Below are positions 57,015 through 64,000 of a stretch of 64,000 bases of DNA, piece by piece. Numbering within the stretch: position 1 is the stretch's first letter; the number at the start of each line of letters is the position of its first letter. The DNA comes from Dehalococcoidia bacterium (lineage in GTDB: Bacteria; Chloroflexota; Dehalococcoidia; Tepidiformales; Tepidiformaceae), in NCBI GenBank assembly GCA_020850615.1, contig JADZEI010000045.1, forward strand, positions 1 through 64,000, in the 5' to 3' direction. The notes under the pieces are model-generated. The model saw nothing but the letters and a program-made list of their open reading frames with translations, had not been told where the DNA came from and searched no databases. The translations under genes were made by a program, and so were the position numbers.

Positions 57015-57752
57015 CTAGACGAGCGGCCAGGGATAGTGGCGGTGCGGGCCGGGGAGCGGGAAACGCGGGTCTTCGAGGAGCTGTTCCATGCGGCGGCGCA
57101 CGGCTGTGAGCTCGTCCGGGGCGAGCAACTCGAGCAGCCCGGCCGCGCGCTCGTCGCAGGCGTCGATGGCGGCGTGTGCGGCCCGGAGGTCGCCGAGGAG
57201 CTCCTCCGGGATGGGCTGTTCGGCCCAGTCCCAGATCACGCTGCGGACCTTGTACTGCGGGTGGAAGCAAAGCCCGTGGTCGATGCCCCAGATGCGGCCG
57301 TCGTCATCGATGAGGCAGTGGCCGCCCTTGCGGTCGGCGTTGTTGGCGATGATGTCGAAGACCGCGATGCGTTGGAGCTGGGGCACGAGCTCGGGCGAGT
57401 CCCGCTGCACGAAGAAGTGTTGCTCCGGGTCGTGGCGAATGTAGACCTGGAGCGAGCCGATGCCCTCGGGGCCATCCTTGCGGACCACGGTGGGCGGGAT
57501 AAACGGCCAGCCGAGGAGCTGCGCGAGACGGTAGGCGGCCACTTCGCGGCGGTAGAGGCCGCCCGTAGGGAAGTCCCAGAGCGGCGACTCGCCCCGCAGC
57601 GGCTTGTAGATGGCCGCGAACGGCTGCCCCGTCGGGGCGCAGAGCTGGGCGATGTAGACGTAGTTCGACGACCACACCTGCCGGCAGTCGAGGAACTCGC
57701 TCTCCAGCAGGAGCCGTTCGATGTCCGCGAAATCGAGCCCCGTTTCGCCCAT
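57015..57752 (-). CDS. SCO1664-family (PI3/4-kinase-like fold) protein
   Basis: 245 aa. Central segment FDIIANNADRKGGHCLIDDDGRIWGIDHGLCF carries a kinase-like catalytic loop (N-x-D-R) and an IDHG metal-binding motif. IYKPLRGESPLWDFP near residue 50 resembles the ATP-lysine region. These features match the actinobacterial SCO1664 family, related to phosphatidylinositol 3/4-kinases and HipA-like folds. Substrate unknown. In Actinobacteria the family often neighbours a DUF3090 gene, but none is seen here. Confidence 0.8.
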   Translation of the reverse strand: MGETGLDFADIERLLLESEFLDCRQVWSSNYVYIAQLCAPTGQPFAAIYKPLRGESPLWDFPTGGLYRREVAAYRLAQLLGWPFIPPTVVRKDGPEGIGSLQVYIRHDPEQHFFVQRDSPELVPQLQRIAVFDIIANNADRKGGHCLIDDDGRIWGIDHGLCFHPQYKVRSVIWDWAEQPIPEELLGDLRAAHAAIDACDERAAGLLELLAPDELTAVRRRMEQLLEDPRFPLPGPHRHYPWPLV

Positions 57753-57796
57753 GCCGCGAGCTTAGCAGACGGCGGAAGGGGCGCCGGTGTGGGCGT

Positions 57797-58687
57797 CTAT
57801 ACGGTCATGACGCCGCGGAGGACCGTGACCGCGGAGCCGGCGATGCGCACCTCAACCGGGTCCTCGCCGTCGGCGTCGACTTCGATCTCGACGATGCCGG
57901 GGCGGCCCATGATGTGCCCCTGCTCGACGGAGTAGCGCGGCTCGCGGATGAGCCCGTACTTCCAGAGGTAGGCGGCCATCGCGCCGGTTGCGCTGCCGGT
58001 CACCGGGTCTTCCGGGATGCCGGCGCTGGCGGCGAAGTGCCGGGCGTGGACGCGGTGCGCCGGGTCGAAGGTTTCGAGCGCGAAGATGTGGGCGCTGAAG
58101 TAGTGGCCCACCTGCTCGAGGTCGCTCAGGTGCTGGACGTCGGGCTTGAGCTGCTTCAGGACTTCGAGCGAGCGGACCGGGACCATGGCCTGGGGCGTGC
58201 CGGTGCTGACCACCTGGGCCGGGAGCTCCTGGAGCATGTCGGACGGCTTGATGCCGAGGGCCTGGGCGAAGAGGTTGCGGTCGAGGCGGCGGCCGAAGTC
58301 GGGTTTCGCCTGGGTCATGGTGACGCGGACGGCGCCGGTGTCCGTCTTCGCAAGGTCCACCGGGAGGACGCCGATGCTGAGCTCCTGATGCACGCGGCGG
58401 GGGCCGCCGGCGAGGTCGATGCGGCCCTCTTCGGCGAGCGTGTGCATGGTGGCGATGGTCGGGTGGCCCGCCAGGGGGATCTCGCGCAGGGGAGTGAAGA
58501 AGCGGACCCGGAAGTCGGCCTTCTCGGAGGGCAGGACGAAGGCTGTCTCGCTGAGGTTCAGCTCGCGGGCGATCTGCTGCATCTGCAGGTCGCTCAAGCC
58601 CTCAGCACGGGAGACGACGCCGCAGGGGTTCCCCGCGAAGGCGCGGGTGGTGAACGCATCGACGATCTTGACCTGGTACTCCGGCAT
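57797..58687 (-). CDS. PhzF-family isomerase/epimerase
   Basis: 296 aa. QVKIVDAFTTRAFAGNPCGVV, LNLSETAFVLPS with the conserved Glu, FFTPLREIPLAGHPT and EDPVTGSATGAMAAYLW are the hallmarks of the PhzF/DapF-like fold. Most members outside phenazine clusters have unknown isomerase substrates. No phenazine genes are near. Confidence 0.92.
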   Translation of the reverse strand: MPEYQVKIVDAFTTRAFAGNPCGVVSRAEGLSDLQMQQIARELNLSETAFVLPSEKADFRVRFFTPLREIPLAGHPTIATMHTLAEEGRIDLAGGPRRVHQELSIGVLPVDLAKTDTGAVRVTMTQAKPDFGRRLDRNLFAQALGIKPSDMLQELPAQVVSTGTPQAMVPVRSLEVLKQLKPDVQHLSDLEQVGHYFSAHIFALETFDPAHRVHARHFAASAGIPEDPVTGSATGAMAAYLWKYGLIREPRYSVEQGHIMGRPGIVEIEVDADGEDPVEVRIAGSAVTVLRGVMTV

Positions 58688-58747
58688 GCGGGGGAGGATA
58701 GCAGGTGGGGGAAGGGCTGCGTGTGGGTGTGCTGGCGTTTCGCGCGT

Positions 58748-59236
58748 TCAGGCGCCGGAGGGGGGATCGAGGATGATAACGCCGACCCCGCGCTCATCGG
58801 CAAGGGTCTGGGCGGCGTCGAGGATGCGCCGCCCCGCCACCCAGGGCGCGACGTCGTACCCAACATCGCGGAGGTAGCCGGCTCGCTCCTCAGCGTGTTG
58901 CACGTCGGATGCGTCGATCACGGCCGATGCTTCGACGGCGAAGTACTTCTCGCGGGTATCGCCGTTATCGCCCTGGATGCCGCGGACGAGGACATCCAGG
59001 GCGGTGAGGTTCTTCCAGACGGCGTCGGGGATGCGACCTTCGGCGTCAGCCGCTCGCACGAGGGGGAGTTCGGCCGCATGGACGGCTCGGACTCTGCGAA
59101 GCCGCCGCCCGAAGTAGCTGGCCGCGTTTTCCCGAACGCGCCATTCAACGTACCAGTCGCCAAACTCGCCCACGGCGATCCCCTCTATCCGTCGCGTGGC
59201 CGCCGGCCAAACGCTGTGGCGCGGCCGCCCGTCCAT
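58748..59236 (-). CDS. Hypothetical protein, possible PD-(D/E)XK nuclease-like fold
   Basis: 162 aa. Helical N-terminal part (GEFGDWYVEWRVRENAASYFG), then a C-terminal segment FAVEASAVIDASDVQHAEER followed by AGYLRDVGYDVAPWVAGR. The Glu-x-Ser plus Asp pattern and the late 'P.VAG' strand recall a family of uncharacterised cyanobacterial and archaeal proteins with restriction-endonuclease-like folds (DUF3782-like). The match is by pattern only. The extreme N-terminus (MDGRPRHSVWPAATRR) looks poorly conserved, so a later start is possible. Divergent from the cinA-like gene by about 65 bases. Confidence 0.65.
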   Translation of the reverse strand: MDGRPRHSVWPAATRRIEGIAVGEFGDWYVEWRVRENAASYFGRRLRRVRAVHAAELPLVRAADAEGRIPDAVWKNLTALDVLVRGIQGDNGDTREKYFAVEASAVIDASDVQHAEERAGYLRDVGYDVAPWVAGRRILDAAQTLADERGVGVIILDPPSGA

Positions 59237-59287
59237 AATGCCATCGCGTCATCCTACCGCACCGGGGTGCGTGGGGTCTGGCAGCGG

Positions 59288-59293
59288 TATGAT
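59288..59293 (+). promoter_or_regulatory. Putative -10 element of the cinA-like gene
   Basis: TATGAT eight bases before the ATG, with no ribosome-binding site between. Another case of the short-leader pattern in this window. Confidence 0.4.
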
Positions 59294-59301
59294 GCGGCGC
59301 C

Positions 59302-59802
59302 ATGTTGCCGCTTGAAGATGATGTGTTGGCCCGGACGATCGGCGAGACGCTGATCGCGCGGGGTGCGAAGATCGCTGTGATGGAGTCGACGGCGGGCGGG
59401 CTGGTGAGCGCGCGCCTGCTCTCCGTGCCCGGCGCCTCGGCGTGGTTCGACCGCGGGTACGTGGCGTATTCGGGCCCGGCGAAGGCGGACGCGGGCACGG
59501 ACCTGGCGCAGCTCCGGGCGACGGGCGCGGTGGCCGCGGAGGCTGTGCTGGTGATGGCCCGCGGCGCCCGGGACAAGGCCGCCGTGGCCTACGCGGTCGC
59601 GGAGAGCGGGATCGCGGGGCCGCAGGGTAGCCGCCGGTCGACGAAGCCGGTCGGGTTCGTGGCGATCGCGGCGGTGGGCCCTGAAGGCGAGCGAGCCGTC
59701 GAACTGCAGCTCGACGGCTCGCGGGCGGAGGTGATGGTGAAGATCGCCGAGGCGACGCTGCAGCTCCTCGCGGAGCTGATGGACGCCGCCTCAGCCGGTT
59801 AG
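59302..59802 (+). CDS. CinA C-terminal domain protein (nicotinamide-nucleotide amidohydrolase-like)
   Basis: 166 aa, corresponding to the C-terminal half of CinA (PncC). IAVMESTAGGLVSARLLSVPGAS with the catalytic Ser/Thr region, RGYVAYSGPAKAD and AVAESGIAGPQG are typical. PncC deamidates NMN to nicotinate mononucleotide in pyridine-nucleotide recycling. The stretch before VGFVAIA is shortened relative to E. coli PncC, but the fold is recognisable. Confidence 0.88.
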   Translation: MLPLEDDVLARTIGETLIARGAKIAVMESTAGGLVSARLLSVPGASAWFDRGYVAYSGPAKADAGTDLAQLRATGAVAAEAVLVMARGARDKAAVAYAVAESGIAGPQGSRRSTKPVGFVAIAAVGPEGERAVELQLDGSRAEVMVKIAEATLQLLAELMDAASAG

Positions 59803-59974
59803 CGGCACCTTCCCGGGCCCACCCGCCCGGGTCGAGGCAGATGACCGTCAGGGTGCGCCCGAACTCGTTGGCGGTGGCGCTACAACTGGCGCGGAGATCT
59901 GCGTCCCCGGGTCATCGCTAAGCCGAACGGACATTGACGGGAGGCCGGTAGCGGCAGAGTCCAGGGAGGCAACG

Positions 59975-60415
59975 ATGCAACGTGCGGTAACAAGGGCGGC
60001 TGTGCCCGGGACGAGGTGGCCCAACAGAGTGATGCTCGCGGCAGCGGCGGTGGCGGTGGTCCTGGCCGCGGCGGCGGTGGTTGGCGTGCAGCTCGCGCGC
60101 TCCTCCGAGGGCGAGCGGGCCACCGTGCCGCCGGGTGAGGCGGAGCGGCTTGGCGGCGATGCCGTGCAGCAGGCGGCGCTCGGCGATGGCGCCGTGACAA
60201 TGACCGAGTACGAAGAGGGCGTCCACGCCACGATCGCGTGCTACCGCGCAGCCGGCATCCCGGTCATGGACCCGGTCTGGACGGACGGGCGGCTGGACTA
60301 CCAGGCGGGGCCGTTCGCGACGAAGGCGGAGCTCGACGCGGCCAAGCCGGTCATGGAGGCGTGCTACCAGGCCCACCTGCGGGGGCTGGACGTGACGCGC
60401 GCGGCAGGGCAGTAG
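59975..60415 (+). CDS. Hypothetical small exported or membrane-anchored protein
   Basis: 146 aa from an ATG with GGGAGG upstream. A single N-terminal hydrophobic helix (about 18-43) is followed by a short linker and a soluble domain of about 85 residues with two cysteines (CYRAAGIPV, EACYQAHL). These may form a disulfide outside the membrane. Only weak features; function unknown. Confidence 0.7.
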   Translation: MQRAVTRAAVPGTRWPNRVMLAAAAVAVVLAAAAVVGVQLARSSEGERATVPPGEAERLGGDAVQQAALGDGAVTMTEYEEGVHATIACYRAAGIPVMDPVWTDGRLDYQAGPFATKAELDAAKPVMEACYQAHLRGLDVTRAAGQ

Positions 60416-60466
60416 CCCGAGAAAGACGCCAGAACCACCGAGGGCGGCCGGCGATCGCTGCCCGCC

Positions 60467-61228
60467 CTAGTACACGTCGAAGAGGTTGAAGCGGGGGCCG
60501 TCCTTGCAGCAGAGGCGGACGCCGTGCTTCGTGAAGATGGCGCAGCCGTAGCACATCCCCCAGCCGCAGGGCATGTTCTCTTCCATCAGGATCTCGGGGC
60601 GCTGGCGGCGGCCGTTGAACCGCAGGGTGTCGGCGAGCGCCTGGAACATGGGGTTCGGACCGCAGGCGTAGATCTTGCTCGCCCACTCCTGGTACTTGCC
60701 CAGGTGCTGGGTCACGTAGCCCTTCGCCCCGGCGCTGCCATCCTCGGTGACGACGACGTACTCGACTTCCTTCGGCCAGGCGGCGGCGCTGAGCAGGTGC
60801 GACTCGCTGCGGGCGCCCATCATCGCGACGACGTGGTGCCCGGCGGCGACCGCGCGCTCGGCGGTGTCGACCAGCGGCGCGATGCCGACGCCGCCGCCGA
60901 TGAGGAGCAGGTTCCCTGGGTCATCCGGCAGGCGGAAGCCCTTGCCCAGCGGGCCGTACATGCGGACGACGGCGCCGGTGGGCTGTTCGCTCAGCCAGCG
61001 CGTGCCCCGGCCGACGACCTGGTAGAGGATGGCGAAGCGGTCGCCGTCGACGCGGTAGTAGCTGAAGGCTCGCGCGAACATGGGGTCGAGCCCCTCGACG
61101 CTGCAGTGGACCATCACGAACTGGCCGGGTTCGACACCGCGGGCGAGCTCCGGCGCGTGGAACCAGCTCACGAAGGCGCCGTCCCAGGCTGGTTCGGTCG
61201 AAAGCAGCGTGGCCGTGCTGACGTTCAC
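60467..61228 (-). CDS. pyrK: Dihydroorotate dehydrogenase electron-transfer subunit (PyrK-type)
   Basis: 253 aa from a GTG that overlaps the carB stop by four bases (GTGA). An FAD-binding barrel with RAFSYY (about residues 53-58) and PLGKGF comes first. The NAD-binding half has [12 protein letters not shown] and [11 protein letters not shown]-terminal 2Fe-2S motif (C-x4-C-x2-C then a later Cys) sits in CGWGMCYGC and LCCKDGP. It passes electrons from dihydroorotate dehydrogenase to NAD+. Its coupling to carB places it in pyrimidine synthesis. Confidence 0.92.
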   Translation of the reverse strand: MNVSTATLLSTEPAWDGAFVSWFHAPELARGVEPGQFVMVHCSVEGLDPMFARAFSYYRVDGDRFAILYQVVGRGTRWLSEQPTGAVVRMYGPLGKGFRLPDDPGNLLLIGGGVGIAPLVDTAERAVAAGHHVVAMMGARSESHLLSAAAWPKEVEYVVVTEDGSAGAKGYVTQHLGKYQEWASKIYACGPNPMFQALADTLRFNGRRQRPEILMEENMPCGWGMCYGCAIFTKHGVRLCCKDGPRFNLFDVY

Positions 61229-64000
61229 TGGCCCAGGTACTCCCGCAGCGTGGCGACATCGAACGAGGCGCCGGCGGTGAGCGCGTCGATGGCGGCGCGG
61301 GCGGTATCGATGCTCGTGAAGCAGGGCACGCGCTTTTCGGCGGCGGTGCGGCGGATGTGGAACCCATCCCGGAGCGAGCCGGTGAACCGGCCTTCGGAGG
61401 TGTTGATGACGCACTGCACGCTGCCGTCGGCGATGACATCGACGACGTTCGGGTGCCCGCCGGTGAGGACCTTGGTCACGCTTGTCACGGGCAGGCCGAG
61501 GGCCTCGATCATCGTGGCCGTGCCCTCGGTCGCGTAGAGCCGGTATCCGGACTCGGCGAGCTGCCGGATGAGCGGCAGTGCCGCCGGTTTCGTGCGGTCG
61601 CTGATGCTGAGGAGGACGGCGGCGTTCGGCTTGAGCGCCAGGTCCGACGACAGGAGCGCCTTCGCGAGCGCGCCTTCGAACGTGCGGTCGATGCCCATGA
61701 CCTCGCCCGTGCTCTTCATCTCGGGGCCGAGATAGGTGTCGACGCCCACGAGCTTGGACATCGAGAAGACGGGCGCCTTGACCGCGACGAGCGGCTTTTC
61801 GGGCCAGAGGCCGGGCGGCCACCCCTGCGAGGCGAGCGACCGGCCGAGCATCGCGCTGACGGCAAGCTGGACCATCGGCACGCCGGTGATCTTCGAGAGG
61901 AACGGGACCGTGCGGCTGGCGCGCGGGTTCACTTCGAGCACGAACACCCGCGGGCCCTCGCCCGGCACACGCGGCAGGACCACGTACTGGATGTTCGTCA
62001 GGCCGATGGCGCCCATGCCGAGGACGATCCGCTCGGTGTAGTCGCGGAGGACCTCGCGCTCTTCGTCGTCGAGGTGGACCGGCGGATAGACGGCCATGGA
62101 GTCGCCGGAATGGACGCCGGCAGCCTCGATGTGCTCCATGATGCCGGGGATGAGGACCTGCTGGCCGTCGCAGATGGCGTCGACCTCGACTTCGCGGCCT
62201 TCGAGGAACTTGTCGATGAGGACGGGCTTGCCCTGGGCGGCTTCGAAGGCGTGGGCGACGAAGGTCACGAGCTCGGTCGCGTTCTGGACGATCTCCATTG
62301 CGCGGCCGCCGAGCACGAACGAGGGCCGGACGAGCACGGGGTAGCCGATGGTCTCGGCGGTCTTGATCGCCTCTTCCATGGTGAGGATGGCGGCGCCGGG
62401 CGGCTGGGGGATGCCGAGCTCCTGGAGGAAGCGCTCGAAGAGGCGGCGATCCTCGGCGGTGTCGATGGTCTCGGAGCTGGAGCCGATGATCGGCAGCGCG
62501 GCGCGGCGGAGCGGGTCGGCGAGGTTGATCGCGGTCTGGCCGCCGAACTGGACGATGCTGGCGGGTGGCTCGGGCTCCTCGCCCTGTTCGTTTTCGATGA
62601 TGTCGCGGACGGCTTCGTCGTCGAGGGGCTCGAAGTAGAGGCGGTCGCTGGTGTCGAAGTCGGTCGAGACGGTCTCGGGGTTCGAATTGACCATGATCGC
62701 GCGGAGGCCGGCGGCCTGGAGTGCCCAGGCCGCGTGCACGCTGGCGTAGTCGAATTCGATGCCCTGGCCGATGCGGATGGGGCCGCTGCCGATGACCACC
62801 GCGGCGGCGCCGGGCTCGGGGGTCGCTTCGTTCTCGGATTCGTAGCTGCTGTAGAAGTAGGGCGTGGCGGCGTCGAACTCGGCGGCGCAGGTGTCCACCA
62901 TCTTGTACACGGGGCGGATGTCCCACTCGTGGCGGAGGTTGCGGATCTGCTCGGGGAGGCGGTCGGCGAGCTGGCCGATCATCTCGTCGCTGAACCCGAG
63001 CCGCTTCGCCGCGCGCAGCAGCGCCTGGTCGAGGTGCTCGGTGAGAAGGCGCTTCTCCATCGCGACGATGTTCTGCAGGCGCTCGACGAACCAGGGGTCG
63101 ACGCCGGTGGTCCGCGAGACGTCCATGGTGGACATGCCGCGGCGGATGGCGGCCATGAGCGCCCAGAGCCGCTCGTCGGTGGCTTCGAGGGAGAACTCGC
63201 CGCCGTTTCGCCATTCGGGCCGCTCCCAGAGCAGCGAGCGCCCGCCGACTTCGAGTGAGCGCACGGCCTTGTTCAGCGCGGCTTCGAAGCAGCGGTCGAT
63301 GGCCATGACCTCGCCGGTGGCCTTCATCTGGGTGCCGAGGCGGCGGTCGCCGAGGGCGAACTTATCGAACGGCCAGCGGGGGATCTTCACGACGCAGTAG
63401 TCGAGCGCGGGTTCGAAGGCGGCGGTGGTCTTCTGCGTGACCGCGTTCGGGATCTGGTCGAGCGTCTTGCCGCAGGCGATCTTCGCGGCGACGCGGGCGA
63501 TCGGGTAGCCCGTGGCCTTGGAGGCGAGCGCGGACGAGCGCGAGACGCGGGGGTTCACTTCGATGACGTAGTAGGGGAGTGGCTTCGCGGGGTCGCCCTC
63601 CCAGTCGCGCACGTCCTTGCGGGGGGCGAGGGAGAACTGGACGTTGCAGCCGCCTTCGATGCCGAGCTCGGTGATGATGCGAAGCGCGGCCGAGCGCAGC
63701 ATCTGGTAGTCCTTGTCGCTCAGCGTCTGGGACGGGGCGACGACGATGGAGTCGCCCGTGTGGACGCCCATCGGGTCGAGGTTCTCCATGTTGCAGATGG
63801 TGATGCAGTTGCCGGCGCCGTCGCGCATCACCTCGTACTCGACTTCCTTCCAGCCGAGGAGGTTCTTTTCGACGAGGACCTGGGTGATGGGGCTGGCGGC
63901 GAGGCCGCTTTCGGAGACGGCGCGGAGCTGCTCCCAGGTGAAGGCCATGCCGCCGCCGGTGCCGCCCAGCGTGTAGGCGGGCCGGATGACCACGGGCAGC
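61225..64000 (-). CDS. carB: Carbamoyl-phosphate synthase large subunit (partial, 5' end outside window)
   Basis: At least 925 residues of an enzyme normally about 1070 aa. The first ~150 residues lie beyond the window edge. The visible part opens with [17 protein letters not shown] of the first ATP-grasp domain. It contains the oligomerisation domain (about 240-400 of the fragment), the second ATP-grasp domain ([18 protein letters not shown]) and the C-terminal MGS-like allosteric domain ([15 protein letters not shown]). It makes carbamoyl phosphate for pyrimidines and arginine. Its stop overlaps pyrK. Confidence 0.96.
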   Translation of the reverse strand, partial: LPVVIRPAYTLGGTGGGMAFTWEQLRAVSESGLAASPITQVLVEKNLLGWKEVEYEVMRDGAGNCITICNMENLDPMGVHTGDSIVVAPSQTLSDKDYQMLRSAALRIITELGIEGGCNVQFSLAPRKDVRDWEGDPAKPLPYYVIEVNPRVSRSSALASKATGYPIARVAAKIACGKTLDQIPNAVTQKTTAAFEPALDYCVVKIPRWPFDKFALGDRRLGTQMKATGEVMAIDRCFEAALNKAVRSLEVGGRSLLWERPEWRNGGEFSLEATDERLWALMAAIRRGMSTMDVSRTTGVDPWFVERLQNIVAMEKRLLTEHLDQALLRAAKRLGFSDEMIGQLADRLPEQIRNLRHEWDIRPVYKMVDTCAAEFDAATPYFYSSYESENEATPEPGAAAVVIGSGPIRIGQGIEFDYASVHAAWALQAAGLRAIMVNSNPETVSTDFDTSDRLYFEPLDDEAVRDIIENEQGEEPEPPASIVQFGGQTAINLADPLRRAALPIIGSSSETIDTAEDRRLFERFLQELGIPQPPGAAILTMEEAIKTAETIGYPVLVRPSFVLGGRAMEIVQNATELVTFVAHAFEAAQGKPVLIDKFLEGREVEVDAICDGQQVLIPGIMEHIEAAGVHSGDSMAVYPPVHLDDEEREVLRDYTERIVLGMGAIGLTNIQYVVLPRVPGEGPRVFVLEVNPRASRTVPFLSKITGVPMVQLAVSAMLGRSLASQGWPPGLWPEKPLVAVKAPVFSMSKLVGVDTYLGPEMKSTGEVMGIDRTFEGALAKALLSSDLALKPNAAVLLSISDRTKPAALPLIRQLAESGYRLYATEGTATMIEALGLPVTSVTKVLTGGHPNVVDVIADGSVQCVINTSEGRFTGSLRDGFHIRRTAAEKRVPCFTSIDTARAAIDALTAGASFDVATLREYLGQ

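Overview
The window is high-GC, densely coded bacterial chromosome. Spacers are short, genes often overlap by 1 to 4 bases, and GTG and TTG starts are common. The gene content fits a Chloroflexota relative, possibly Tepidiforma-like: fused 2-oxoacid:ferredoxin oxidoreductase KorAB, a stand-alone methylmalonyl-CoA mutase large subunit, an SCO1664-family protein, proteins with repeated 'GWN' domains, and Thr/Pro-linker membrane proteins. That placement is inference from gene style; no rRNA or other marker is present. No tRNA, rRNA, CRISPR array, IS element or prophage was found.

Layout. 1-2.9 kb: two ferredoxins, a LysR regulator, a MobA-like nucleotidyltransferase and a HAD protein. 3.0-4.7 kb: methylmalonyl-CoA mutase large subunit. 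4.8-11 kb: an unusual cluster of four surface or membrane proteins. These are a lipoprotein, a double-zinc-ribbon membrane protein, a transmembrane Ser/Thr kinase and a quadruple-zinc-ribbon membrane protein. The lipoprotein and the kinase share a C-terminal extracellular domain. 11-17.3 kb: a small beta-rich protein, an Fnr-type regulator divergent from a cupredoxin/copper-nitrite-reductase-like protein with an Fnr-type palindrome between them, an FHA-GAF-class III cyclase, and polyphosphate:AMP phosphotransferase. 17.3-23.6 kb: Nei-like glycosylase, Lhr helicase, a Phd/VapC-type toxin-antitoxin pair and a truncated second antitoxin. 23.7-26.6 kb: crotonase, epoxide hydrolase, LysM lytic transglycosylase. 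26.7-28.5 kb: a truncated amidohydrolase followed by a lower-GC insert carrying a divergent FabV-like reductase. 28.5-35.5 kb: a membrane HEXXH protein, RDD and other membrane proteins, endonuclease III, geranylgeranyl-reductase-like flavoprotein, MutY and QueA. 35.6-39.6 kb: peptide ABC transporter binding protein and two permeases, with no ATPase here. 40-47.7 kb: RlmN, Fmt, a SAM hydrolase-family protein, a second binding protein, SecG, YvcK and GatB, all on the minus strand. 48-52.8 kb: an HD-GYP protein, then a long structured leader and korAB. 53-64 kb: Eis-like acetyltransferase, secreted beta-helix protein, MBL hydrolase, SCO1664-like, PhzF-like, a possible nuclease-fold protein, CinA-like, a small secreted protein, PyrK and CarB, which runs off the end.

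Together the genes cover ferredoxin-linked carbon metabolism (KorAB with ferredoxins; propionate or branched-chain routes through the mutase and crotonase), base-excision repair (Nei, Nth, MutY, Lhr) and translation or tRNA processing (QueA, RlmN, Fmt, GatB). The most distinctive part is the 4.8-17 kb signalling stretch. There, membrane receptors, a Ser/Thr kinase, a phosphothreonine-reading FHA cyclase and an Fnr-type regulator lie close together. Several genes carry a -10-like hexamer only 6 to 9 bases before the start codon, which suggests leaderless transcripts.
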